DNA of 64,000 bases from assembly GCA_902362805.1 (NCBI GenBank), contig CABIXY010000002.1, positions 434,001-498,000 of the forward strand, written 5' to 3'. Made by a program: the position numbers and the translations under genes. This document shows, piece after piece, positions 1-7,651 of the stretch. Origin of the DNA: Eubacteriaceae bacterium (GTDB lineage Bacteria; Bacillota; Clostridia; Peptostreptococcales; Anaerovoracaceae). Each line of letters starts with the position of its first letter. Position 1 is the stretch's first letter. The notes beneath the pieces were generated by a model, which searched no databases, was not told the DNA's origin, and saw nothing but the letters and a program-made list of their open reading frames with translations.

Positions 1-305
1 AATCCCATATTGTCTATATCTTCCCCGAATGGGGAAAGCGATATCACAATAAAGGCTGTACCTATGTCAGATCTAATTGTCAGATGGTATATCTCTCACA
101 GGATACGAAACGGAAGTATTCTGCCTGCAGATTGTGCCAGGCAAAGACTGCACAGGTGGGAAGCCCTGTGTTCTGTTTTCGTGTAAGCGGGGAAGTCTAT
201 CATCTTGCCGGCTGCAGAATGATTGATAAATATTATGTAGAAATTGAGAAAGAGGACGCAGAGAAGAAAGGGTATAGCCCTTGTTCCAAGTGTGGAGGTG
301 CCTGA
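1..305 (+). CDS. C-terminal fragment of a protein with paired YH-x-x-C / PC-x-x-C cysteine motifs (probable Tad-locus protein)
   Basis: The gene enters from the left edge (reading frame from base 3) and ends at TGA 303-305. About 100 residues are visible. They hold two similar modules: YHNKGCTYV followed by KYSACRLC, and YHLAGCRMI followed by GYSPCSKCGG. From memory, this YH..C / P-C-x-x-C pairing is typical of proteins at the end of Tad/Flp pilus clusters in Clostridia. The cysteines look like two small metal or disulfide sites. The next gene starts one base after the stop, so the two are probably co-translated. The Tad assignment is inference; the paired cysteine modules are visible in the sequence. 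Confidence 0.6.
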   Translation, partial: SHIVYIFPEWGKRYHNKGCTYVRSNCQMVYLSQDTKRKYSACRLCQAKTAQVGSPVFCFRVSGEVYHLAGCRMIDKYYVEIEKEDAEKKGYSPCSKCGGA

Positions 306-306
306 A

Positions 307-834
307 ATGACGGGAAACATCGAGTTAAAGTACGAGAAACATAAACTGGAGAATTACATTATGGATATGCTGACTCTGGAAACCTGTAAACTCTTTCTTC
401 CTGCAGTTTTCATTCAGACGGAAGAAGATGTTATCGCCAGCTATCGGACAGAGGGATTTTGTAAATTATCAGCTTTAAAAGAATTTGAGACAGAAGATCT
501 ATTGAGTATTATAATATCTTTGCTGGAGGGCATCGATGATGCACAGCGTCACTATATTTTCCCTGATGAATATGTGATGAATGACGAAAGTATTTACGTA
601 CAGAGAGATCTACGTCAGATAAAGATGATCTTTATACCAGAAAAAGAGGAGCGTTTATTAAACGATAAGATTGCGGCTCTCTTGGAGTATTTGAAAGAAA
701 AGGGAACTGAAGAGGGCAGAGAGTACATTGAGGATGCGATTGCATTTGTCAGGCAGAATACATTCGGCAGCAAAGCAGTCATCCACCATTTGCAGACACT
801 GCGCAAGGAGGCATACCTCTGCGGCGTGAAATGA
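307..834 (+). CDS. DUF6382-like protein without an FHA domain
   Basis: A 175-residue soluble protein. ATG 307 was chosen because GGAGGTG lies 7 bases upstream and the previous gene stops at 305; the reading frame also extends further upstream. The N-terminus (ELKYEKHKLENYIMDML) and the middle (LLEGIDDAQRHYIFPDEYV, then IKMIFIPEKEE) resemble the DUF6382 domain that in Firmicutes is normally fused to a C-terminal FHA domain and found beside Tad pilus genes. Here only the DUF6382-like part is present and the protein ends shortly after it. No membrane segment is visible. Function is unknown; co-transcription with the upstream cysteine-motif protein supports a secretion or pilus role. Confidence 0.55.
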   Translation: MTGNIELKYEKHKLENYIMDMLTLETCKLFLPAVFIQTEEDVIASYRTEGFCKLSALKEFETEDLLSIIISLLEGIDDAQRHYIFPDEYVMNDESIYVQRDLRQIKMIFIPEKEERLLNDKIAALLEYLKEKGTEEGREYIEDAIAFVRQNTFGSKAVIHHLQTLRKEAYLCGVK

Positions 835-863
835 TTTATCTTATGTACTTTTAATTATTTTAA

Positions 864-894
864 AAGAGCCTGTTACAAGACGAAACAGGCTCTT
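864..894. terminator. Terminator hairpin between convergent genes
   Basis: A perfect 11-bp stem (AAGAGCCTGTT / AACAGGCTCTT) with a 9-base loop lies between the DUF6382-like gene and the leftward zinc-ribbon gene. A-rich sequence precedes it and a modest T-run follows, so it can serve both strands. Confidence 0.75.
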
Positions 895-902
895 CAATCA
901 GC

Positions 903-1061
903 TTATCTAAAATTTCTTTTTTCAGCTTTTTTCTTATCTCTGCAAACTTTGCATCTCTTTGGCTCGTTGTCGAAGCCTTTTTCTTTGTAGAACTCTTGCT
1001 CGCCTACAGTGAAAGTGAATTCACATCCACAATCCTGACAGATTAAAGTCTTGTCTTCCAT
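903..1061 (-). CDS. Small zinc-ribbon protein (52 aa)
   Basis: A 52-residue protein starting MEDKTLICQDCGCEFTF. Two CxxC pairs (CQDC at 8-11, and CKVC at 37-40, separated by FTVGEQEFY and KGFDNEPKR) form a classic zinc ribbon of the small clostridial zinc-ribbon family. The tail is lysine and arginine rich (KKKAEKRNFR). AGGAGG lies 7 bases before the ATG, and a good promoter (TAGACA-17-TATAAT) lies about 90 bases further upstream. The role is unknown; nucleic acid binding is plausible. It is convergent with the preceding operon and shares its terminator. Confidence 0.85.
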   Translation of the reverse strand: MEDKTLICQDCGCEFTFTVGEQEFYKEKGFDNEPKRCKVCRDKKKAEKRNFR

Positions 1062-1149
1062 CGTGCATCCTCCTATGAATATTTATATTAATGTAATGAA
1101 AATCGATATTCATAACAGGAAACTCGACTGATTAAATTAATATGGCTTT

Positions 1150-1178
1150 ATTATAACTTTTTTTCGAGAAGATGTCTA
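1150..1178 (-). promoter_or_regulatory. Sigma-A promoter of the zinc-ribbon gene
   Basis: On the minus strand TAGACA (1178-1173), a 17-base spacer and TATAAT (1155-1150) form a near-consensus promoter about 90 bases before the zinc-ribbon ATG. Confidence 0.7.
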
Positions 1179-1229
1179 CTTTTTTCTTTGGCGCATATGC
1201 TTAAATAAAAGAATTTTGGAGGCATCAAA

Positions 1230-1781
1230 GTGAATAGAAGAAGAATTAGAAAGTACAGAAACCAGAGAAAAAATTCTGGGATGAAATTCTTAGGCATTAT
1301 TGGTATAATGATGATAGCGGTAATTTGCGGATACCTGACAGCTCGTTTCGTTATTGCCCCGCTCCTGGGTTATGATACGGAAGTTCTTAAGCTGGATCTC
1401 CCATCAAAATTGACAGCAGCACTGGATAGAGATAACGATGGGACCGACGATGAGGACACCAATGTGGCGGACGAGTCTAAGAATACATCTCAGGCACAAA
1501 AAGACGACGATGAGGGCGATGGTAAAGATGAGGACAGCGATCGTTCTGAAGGCGAGGACAAGGGTTATGCTCTTCAGTTCGGCCTTTTCAGCACAGAGGC
1601 GAAGGCGGAAGAACTTGTTTCCAAGCTAGAGGATGAAGGTATTGACTCGAAGATTAAGGAAATCGACGGGAAATACAAGGTCATCAGTCCCATCGTAAGC
1701 ACCAAAGACGAGGCAGTAGAGAAACTGAAGAACACAGATTCTAAAGAGGTGTCAGATGTATTCATAACCGTGATCAAATAA
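1230..1781 (+). CDS. Membrane-anchored SPOR-domain protein
   Basis: A 183-residue protein starting at GTG 1230 with GGAGG 7 bases upstream. A basic N-terminus is followed by one membrane helix (about 20-45), a long acidic linker (about 60-108) and a C-terminal SPOR domain (about 110-183, from YALQFGLFSTEAKAEEL). SPOR domains bind denuded glycan strands in peptidoglycan, usually at division or sporulation septa. The linker begins DRDNDGTDDEDT, which resembles a calcium-binding DxDxDG loop. The gene lies 27 bases before rarA. Its role in cell-wall remodelling is inferred from the domain. Confidence 0.8.
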   Translation: MNRRRIRKYRNQRKNSGMKFLGIIGIMMIAVICGYLTARFVIAPLLGYDTEVLKLDLPSKLTAALDRDNDGTDDEDTNVADESKNTSQAQKDDDEGDGKDEDSDRSEGEDKGYALQFGLFSTEAKAEELVSKLEDEGIDSKIKEIDGKYKVISPIVSTKDEAVEKLKNTDSKEVSDVFITVIK

Positions 1782-1808
1782 AAAATGTAACAAGAAAGAG
1801 GACCATAC

Positions 1809-3095
1809 ATGATACCACTATCAACGCGGATGAGACCGGATAACCTGGAAGATTTTGTCGGACAAGAACATTTTATGTATAAAGGATCTTTGCTCTATAA
1901 TGCCATAAAGAATAAAACTTTTGATTCAGCTATTTTTTTCGGACCATCAGGAACGGGAAAGACCACTCTTGCGCGAATCATCGCCCAAGAGATGGACAGC
2001 AGTTTTACGGAAATTAACGCATCAACGACGGGGACAAAGGAATTAAAGGAGCTGATCGAGGGTGCTAAACTGCGATTTTATGGTTTAGAAAACAGGACGA
2101 CCTATGTGTATATCGATGAGTTTCACCGGTGGAACAAACTGCAGCAGGATTCTCTCCTGAAAGCACTGGAAGAAGGAGTAATTAAATTTATCGGCAGCAC
2201 TACAGAAAATCCATATTTTGCTATCAATAATGCTGTACTCAGCAGGGTAAGGAATATCTATGAATTTAAGCGGCTGGACAGCGACAATATTAAAAAAATG
2301 CTTCTCCGCGCACTGACCGATACAGAAAAAGGTTTCGGCAATTTACATATCAAGTATGAGGAAGAGGCGTTGGATATTTTGGCTAATCTGGCTAATGGCG
2401 ACGGCAGAGTATCCCTGGATACCCTTGGTTTTATTATTGATAACTTGGATTTATCAGAGACCATGACCAAAGAAATGGTTGCAGAGGCAATGCAGCGAAA
2501 GATCGGGTTTTATGATAAGGGAGATGACAGATACAATCTGCTGTCCGCTTTGCAGAAGTCAGTCCGCGGCAGCGATCCTGATGCAGCAATTCACTATTTT
2601 GCCAGGCTCGTCGACGGCGGTGCAGATATACAGATGCTGGGAAGAAGACTCTTGGTCATGGCCAGTGAAGATATCGGCATGGCTTATCCGTCAGCAATCT
2701 CCATTGTTACGTCCTGTGTACAAGCTGCGTTAATGGTGGGGTATCCAGAAGCGTCTATAAATTTGGCACAGGCAGTGATCCTCCTGGCTTCAGCGCCGAA
2801 GTCAAATGCTGCCTTCATGGCTTATCAAAAGGCATCTGAGGATCTTAGGACAAGAAAAATTGACGATGTGCCAGACCATCTCAAGGATGCACATTACAAA
2901 GGGGCGAAGGAGATGGGATTGGGCAGCGATTACAAATATCCCCACGCCTATGGGGGATACGTGCAGCAGCAGTATCTGCCGGACAACCTGTACCGTGAAA
3001 AGGTAAAATACTATGAACCGACTTCCAATGGATCAGAAGGTTCGTTTAAAAAATTCTTAGAAAGTTTAGAGGAAAAGTATGGCGGAAATCATTAG
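1809..3095 (+). CDS. rarA: Replication-associated recombination protein RarA (MgsA)
   Basis: A 428-residue AAA+ ATPase of the RarA/MgsA/WRNIP1 family, which acts at stalled replication forks. It has Walker A GPSGTGKT at 45-52, Walker B plus family signature DEFHRWNKLQQD, a sensor STTENPYF motif, and the C-terminal oligomerisation region with the typical PHAYGGYVQQQYLP segment. Length and architecture match the family. A purine-rich ribosome site precedes ATG 1809. The 3' end overlaps ispH by 17 bases, so the two are co-transcribed and probably translationally coupled. Confidence 0.95.
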   Translation: MIPLSTRMRPDNLEDFVGQEHFMYKGSLLYNAIKNKTFDSAIFFGPSGTGKTTLARIIAQEMDSSFTEINASTTGTKELKELIEGAKLRFYGLENRTTYVYIDEFHRWNKLQQDSLLKALEEGVIKFIGSTTENPYFAINNAVLSRVRNIYEFKRLDSDNIKKMLLRALTDTEKGFGNLHIKYEEEALDILANLANGDGRVSLDTLGFIIDNLDLSETMTKEMVAEAMQRKIGFYDKGDDRYNLLSALQKSVRGSDPDAAIHYFARLVDGGADIQMLGRRLLVMASEDIGMAYPSAISIVTSCVQAALMVGYPEASINLAQAVILLASAPKSNAAFMAYQKASEDLRTRKIDDVPDHLKDAHYKGAKEMGLGSDYKYPHAYGGYVQQQYLPDNLYREKVKYYEPTSNGSEGSFKKFLESLEEKYGGNH

Positions 3096-5034
3096 AGCAG
3101 AGAACTCGGGATTCTGTTTCGGCGTGAAACAGGCGATCGAAAAAACAGAACTGCAGATTCGAAATAATAAAGGGAAAAAAATCTACACATGCGGACCATT
3201 GATTCACAACCAGTTCGTCATAGATAATTTGGCGGATCAGGGGGTTGGCATCATCTATCAGCCAGAAGAGGCAGAAGAAGGAGATATCGTCATCGTCAGA
3301 TCTCACGGAGAGACAAAGGCATTTTTTGATCGTGCGACGGAAAGGGGGCTTTGTGTAATCGACGCAACCTGTCCCTTTGTCAACCGAATTCACCAGCTGG
3401 TACACGAAGCATATCAGCAGGGGAAACAAATTGTAATCATTGGAGACGAAAATCACCCGGAAGTGACGGGCATCAACGGTTGGTGTGAGAATACTGCTCT
3501 GATTGTCAATTCAAAAGAGGAGGCAGAGACGATCCGGGAGGAAAATCTTTTTCTCGTCTGCCAGACTACCATAAAAAGAGAACTGCTCGATGATATTATT
3601 TCAGTTATCGAATCGAAAAATTTTACAATGGAAATCAACAATACCATCTGCAATGCGACAAAAGAACGCCAGCAGTCCTGCGAAGCGTTGTCAAAAAAAG
3701 TGGATGCGATGGTCATCGTCGGAGGGAAAAATAGTTCCAACACGAGAAAATTGTACGAAATTTCCAAAAAAAACTGCAATAATTCCTTTTTTATTGAAAA
3801 TATTAAAGATTTACCATTGAAACAATTGCGAAAATGTAATAAAATAGGAGTTGCAGCAGGTGCCTCAACACCTGAATGCGTAATTAAGGAGGTTATTGCT
3901 AACATGAGTGAAATGATCACTAACGAAAAAAATTCAATGGAAGATTTCATGGATGAAATCGACGCGTCTTTAAGACTACCTCGCACTGGCGAAATCGTTG
4001 ACGGTAAAGTACATCAAGTAACTGACAGAGAAGTCATCGTGAATATGGGTTGCAAAAAGGACGGAATTCTTCCTGTGGAAGAAATTACTTTAGAGGAAGG
4101 ACAGAGACTGACTGATTTATTTAAAGAGGGCGATGAGATCCAGGCAAAGGTTATCAAAACTGATGACGGAGATGGTGGAATCTTACTTTCAAAGAAAAAG
4201 CTAGAAATTAATGAGCATTGGAATGAAATTAATGAAGCTCTTGAAAATAAAACGATTATAACTGTAAAAGTTGTCAAGCAGGTAAATGGCGGCGTTATTG
4301 CAGCTTATAAGGAAGTCACTGGCTTTATTCCTCTGTCACAGCTGTCAGATAAGTTTGTAGAAAACGCTGACGAATTTATGGGACAGACTTTGGACGTCAA
4401 AGTTACCAGAGTTGACCAGAAGAGAGGAAGAGCTGTATTCTCACACAAAATCGTTCTTAACGAAGAGAAGCAGAAGAAGATTGCTGCAATCTGGGAAGGC
4501 CTTCACGTAGATGACATCGTAGAAGGTACAGTAATGAGATTCACAGATTACGGTGCTTTTGTTGATCTGGGCGGAATCGACGGACTGTTACATATCTCAG
4601 AAATTTCATGGGGTAAGCTGAAGCATCCTCAGGAAGTTCTTCAGATTGGAGATACTGTAAAGGTCAAGATTCTTTCTATGAATGAAGAAAAAGGCAAGAT
4701 TTCACTGGGTCTGAAACAGACAATTCCAGAACCATGGTCCGTTATCGACGAAAAGTACGAAGTCGGACAGGTTGTAAGTGGAAAAGTTGTTCAGATCAAG
4801 GAATACGGTGCATTCGTTGAACTTGAGCCAGGCTTAGACGGACTTGTCCACATTTCAGAAGTTGCTCACAAGAGAGTGACCAACATCGCTGACGAACTTT
4901 CCATCGGCCAGGAAGTGGCGGCTAAGATTTTAGAAATCGATAGAGAGAGAAAGAGAATCAGCCTGAGCATCAAAGAAACTTTAGACGCAGCAGATGAAAC
5001 TGTTTCTGAAGAACCTGCAGAAGATGCTGAATAA
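3079..5034 (+). CDS. ispH: Fused 4-hydroxy-3-methylbut-2-enyl diphosphate reductase (IspH) and ribosomal protein S1
   Basis: A 651-residue fusion. Residues 1-275 are IspH, the last MEP-pathway enzyme, with the three iron-sulfur cysteines in NSGFCFGV (C13), DATCPFVN and NNTICNATKERQ and the end motif GASTPECVI. Residues 276-651 are S1 with four S1 RNA-binding repeats (starting near GEIVDGKVHQ, TIITVKVVKQ, DIVEGTVMRFTDYGAFVD and QVVSGKVVQIKEYGAFVE). Such IspH-S1 fusions are known in Clostridia. At the junction AAGGAGGT (3886-3893) lies 10 bases before an in-frame ATG (3904), so S1 can also be made alone as a 376-residue protein. The gene overlaps rarA by 17 bases and ends before a strong terminator. 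Confidence 0.95.
   Translation: MAEIIRAENSGFCFGVKQAIEKTELQIRNNKGKKIYTCGPLIHNQFVIDNLADQGVGIIYQPEEAEEGDIVIVRSHGETKAFFDRATERGLCVIDATCPFVNRIHQLVHEAYQQGKQIVIIGDENHPEVTGINGWCENTALIVNSKEEAETIREENLFLVCQTTIKRELLDDIISVIESKNFTMEINNTICNATKERQQSCEALSKKVDAMVIVGGKNSSNTRKLYEISKKNCNNSFFIENIKDLPLKQLRKCNKIGVAAGASTPECVIKEVIANMSEMITNEKNSMEDFMDEIDASLRLPRTGEIVDGKVHQVTDREVIVNMGCKKDGILPVEEITLEEGQRLTDLFKEGDEIQAKVIKTDDGDGGILLSKKKLEINEHWNEINEALENKTIITVKVVKQVNGGVIAAYKEVTGFIPLSQLSDKFVENADEFMGQTLDVKVTRVDQKRGRAVFSHKIVLNEEKQKKIAAIWEGLHVDDIVEGTVMRFTDYGAFVDLGGIDGLLHISEISWGKLKHPQEVLQIGDTVKVKILSMNEEKGKISLGLKQTIPEPWSVIDEKYEVGQVVSGKVVQIKEYGAFVELEPGLDGLVHISEVAHKRVTNIADELSIGQEVAAKILEIDRERKRISLSIKETLDAADETVSEEPAEDAE
3886..3906 (+). 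promoter_or_regulatory. Internal ribosome-binding site and in-frame ATG at the IspH/S1 junction
   Basis: AAGGAGGT at 3886-3893 is an almost perfect anti-16S complement. It is followed after 10 bases by ATG 3904 (residue 276), which is in frame and just before the first S1 domain. It lies within codons for the last IspH residues (KEVIAN). Independent initiation of S1 here is inferred. Confidence 0.7.
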
Positions 5035-5044
5035 TTAGAAGGAT

Positions 5045-5079
5045 AAATACGCAGAATGTTAAGACATCTGCGTATTTTT
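5045..5079 (+). terminator. Terminator after ispH-S1
   Basis: A perfect 11-bp stem (AAATACGCAGA / TCTGCGTATTT) with an 11-base loop is followed by a T-run. A second hairpin (TGTGCCC / GGGCACA, 5081-5104) follows in the brnQ leader. An ATG at 5056 lies in the loop and is not a credible gene start. Confidence 0.85.
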
Positions 5080-5124
5080 ATGTGCCCTGTCTTGTTGGGG
5101 CACAGTGAAAAGGAGAGGGAAAAA

Positions 5125-6480
5125 TTGAATCATGAGAAGTTAGGCGCAGGAAAGATTATTTCGATATCTTTAATGTTGTTTGCCATGTTTTTTGGTGCGG
5201 GAAATATGATTTTTCCACCGATGCTTGGATATCTGGGCGGTGAAAACTTCTTTCAGGGTACGCTGGGGTTTGTCGTTACAGACGCGGGGTTGTCTATATT
5301 GGGCATTGCGGCTATTGTATTGGTGGGAACGAAGCTTGATGATTTAGCAGGATTGGTAGGACCTAAATTTTCTATATTTGTAGGGATGACCATCTATCTT
5401 CTGATCGGACCACTGTTTGCTTTGCCGCGGACGGGAACCGTATCATACGAAATTGCAGCAATTCCGTTTTTGGGAGAAAATACCGGCATTGTTCCATCAG
5501 TTATCTTTACGGCGCTGTTTTTCGGCATCACCTATATTTTATGTCTGAATCCGAGTCGGATTGTAGATATCGTGGGCAAAGTGCTGACACCGGTTTTGCT
5601 CATTTCTATTGCAGTGATCTTTGTAGTAAGCGTTATCAGTCCAGTAGGAGAAATCGGTTCACCAAAGGGAGAATACGCTGAAATGCCGTTTTTTAAAGGT
5701 ATGGTGGAAGGATATCTCGCATTGGACGGGTTAGCCGCCCTGGCTTTCGCTATCGTGGTCATCAACGCGATCCGGGATATGGGGGTTACTAAGTCAAAGA
5801 GCATCGTGCGGTACACTTTGATGGCTGGTGTTTTGGCAGGAATCGGCTTGGGCGTCGTCTATCTGGCGTTAGGTTTCGTAGGAGCGCAGACCTCTATGGA
5901 GGATACAACCTATGGCAATGGGGGACAAGTTTTGGCCTCTGTGGTCTATCGACTTTTAGGTGTTGGCGGCAATGCGGTTTTGGGATTGGCTGTCATGTTG
6001 GCATGCCTGACCACTTCCATCGGCCTGGCCACCTCGTTTTCAGATTACTTTCACGAGATATTTCCCCGGATTTCCTATAAAGCTATTTTGACAGGTGTCT
6101 GTGTTTTCAGCTTTGCAATATCCAATGTAGGACTGACTACGATGATTACCTTTACGCTGCCAGCCTTGGTCATGGTATATCCGCCGGCCATTACCTTGGT
6201 GCTTCTTTCTTTTGCGAAAAAAATCATCGGTAAAAAGCATGAAGCATATGCACTTGCAATGCTCTTCGCATTTATCATCGGAATCTTTGATGGCCTGAAG
6301 ACAGCAGGTATCGATACGGGTGCACTGGGAGCCTTAGCAGCCAGGCTGCCATTTTTTGATCTGGGCATCGGTTGGATTTTACCAGCCATTGCAGGATGTA
6401 TCATCGGCATGCTGCCCTTTGTAAATTTTCTATCAAAACATGAGGCGGCAGAGAAACCAGTACCCGTAAATATTAAGTAA
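5125..6480 (+). CDS. brnQ: Branched-chain amino acid:cation symporter BrnQ
   Basis: A 451-residue polytopic membrane protein of the LIVCS family, importing leucine, isoleucine and valine with Na+ or H+. The family signature FAMFFGAGNMIFPPMLGYLGG lies in helix 1, and about 12 hydrophobic helices follow (for example LLIGPLFALPRTGTVSYE and LACLTTSIGLATSFSDYF). I place the start at TTG 5125 because AAGGAGAGG lies 6 bases upstream. The upstream ATG 5056 lies inside a terminator hairpin. No promoter is obvious between that terminator and the gene, so read-through may feed it. BrnQ genes are common CodY targets and codY is in this window, but I see no CodY box here. Confidence 0.9.
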   Translation: MNHEKLGAGKIISISLMLFAMFFGAGNMIFPPMLGYLGGENFFQGTLGFVVTDAGLSILGIAAIVLVGTKLDDLAGLVGPKFSIFVGMTIYLLIGPLFALPRTGTVSYEIAAIPFLGENTGIVPSVIFTALFFGITYILCLNPSRIVDIVGKVLTPVLLISIAVIFVVSVISPVGEIGSPKGEYAEMPFFKGMVEGYLALDGLAALAFAIVVINAIRDMGVTKSKSIVRYTLMAGVLAGIGLGVVYLALGFVGAQTSMEDTTYGNGGQVLASVVYRLLGVGGNAVLGLAVMLACLTTSIGLATSFSDYFHEIFPRISYKAILTGVCVFSFAISNVGLTTMITFTLPALVMVYPPAITLVLLSFAKKIIGKKHEAYALAMLFAFIIGIFDGLKTAGIDTGALGALAARLPFFDLGIGWILPAIAGCIIGMLPFVNFLSKHEAAEKPVPVNIK

Positions 6481-6491
6481 TCGTTACAGAG

Positions 6492-6520
6492 AGCCGTCCT
6501 AAGGCAAAGGGCGGCTTTTC
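6492..6520 (+). terminator. Terminator after brnQ
   Basis: AGCCGTCC / GGGCGGCT (8 bp with one G-T pair, 9-base loop) followed by TTTTC. Confidence 0.75.
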
Positions 6521-6570
6521 AATTTCCAAAGATGGAAGTAACAACCGATTGTAAGTTGAGGCTGAATCTA

Positions 6571-6790
6571 GTATAATGGTTTCACAATCTTACGACTTCG
6601 CCGCAAGGAAGAAACCATTGAATCATGTGCTTCGATTGTATTTTTGAAGGAATGCACATGGTATAATGAACGCAAAGGTTGAAACGGCGTTGCCGAGAGG
6701 AAGCGTTCATTGAATCACAATTTTCGATTGTATTTTTAATGGTATAATTGTGGTATAATGCACGCAAAGATTGAAACGGCGTTTATTTAA
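6571..6790 (+). repeat. Hairpin/extended -10 repeat array A (two full units and one truncated)
   Basis: Three units start with GTATAAT at 6571, 6661 and 6753, so the period is 90-92 bases. Unit 1 has a 9-bp hairpin AATGGTTTC (6575-6583) / GAAACCATT (6611-6619). Unit 2 has AATGAACGC (6665-6673) / GCGTTCATT (6703-6711). Between units are second hairpins CATGTGC / GCACATG (6624-6630, 6654-6660) and CACAATT / AATTGTG (6716-6722, 6746-6752). The third unit loses its return arm and runs toward the DUF4253 gene. Related arrays lie at 16851, 31051 and 56367. The last TGGTATAATG lies about 70 bases before ATG 6827 and may be its promoter. This accounts for most of the 346-base gap. Confidence 0.85.
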
Positions 6791-6826
6791 GTCCTGCTCT
6801 ATTGGACTAGGGAGAGGAGGAATATC

Positions 6827-7603
6827 ATGGAAAATCAATTAATACAACAATTTATGGACTATCTCGACTGTTATTGTGAGGTGCTTGCACCGATGCCAGA
6901 TGATGATGAAATAAAAGAGCGTTATCTGCAGAAGTTAGAAGAGGGGCGAAAAGATGGCTTTTTTCCAATTCTGATAACGCCTGATGATACCCTTTGGGAG
7001 TGCCTGCTGATGAACAGCGACACAGAGAATCAGTTAGGGGCGGATGAGACGGTTCATCATGACACTGTCAACACTTACCGAAAAAAGGCACTGGATTTCA
7101 CATTACCTGATGGCAGGCAATGTGTCGACGGAATGATTAACGAAAGGAAAGAAGAGGCTGAGGAAGATGGCTTTGATTGGGAAGAAGAGGTCATGGGAGA
7201 GTCTGCCGGCGGTGAACCTCTGAATCAATTCCTCTCCTATTGGAACTACGAGACAAGACTGACGGAACCTGTTATTCTGGCTTGTATCCCTGTGAATCAT
7301 CCCTGGGAGATATTTGCCTACCTGCCTTTTGGAGGGTGGAATGAATGCCCGGATACATTAGAACTGATGGCTGTGGCAAAGCATTGGTATGAAGCCTATG
7401 GTGCGATACCGGCGGCGCTGAGTCATGATCAGCTGGAATTTTACATTGAAGAAGCTGTGGATAGGGAAGAGGCTGAAAAACTTGCCCTGGAACAGTATGC
7501 GTTTTGCCCAGACAGGGTAGATCAGTGCGGAGAAAACTGCACCATTGGTGAACTGGCAGACTGTCTGGCAAAATCCACAATTTGGTATTTTTGGTGGGAC
7601 TGA
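6827..7603 (+). CDS. DUF4253 domain-containing protein
   Basis: A 258-residue acidic soluble protein starting at ATG 6827 behind GGAGAGGAGG. The C-terminal half carries the DUF4253 pattern: VNHPWEIFAYLPFGGWNECP (about 164-183), HWYEAYGAIPAALSHDQLEF, EQYAFCPDRVDQ and the terminal WYFWWD. The N-terminal half is low in recognisable motifs. DUF4253 proteins are uncharacterised; some occur near polymorphic-toxin immunity genes. The next gene, a TPR-SUFU protein, is 48 bases away and the two probably form a pair. No toxin gene is visible beside them. Confidence 0.85.
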   Translation: MENQLIQQFMDYLDCYCEVLAPMPDDDEIKERYLQKLEEGRKDGFFPILITPDDTLWECLLMNSDTENQLGADETVHHDTVNTYRKKALDFTLPDGRQCVDGMINERKEEAEEDGFDWEEEVMGESAGGEPLNQFLSYWNYETRLTEPVILACIPVNHPWEIFAYLPFGGWNECPDTLELMAVAKHWYEAYGAIPAALSHDQLEFYIEEAVDREEAEKLALEQYAFCPDRVDQCGENCTIGELADCLAKSTIWYFWWD

Positions 7604-7651
7604 ACGTACAAAATGGAAAAATCTAAAAATACAGTACCCGGAGGAATAGTA

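Noticed and set aside
5056..5124. Upstream ATG start for brnQ
   Set aside because: The ATG lies in the loop of a terminator hairpin; the added residues do not look like BrnQ, and TTG 5125 has a strong ribosome site.
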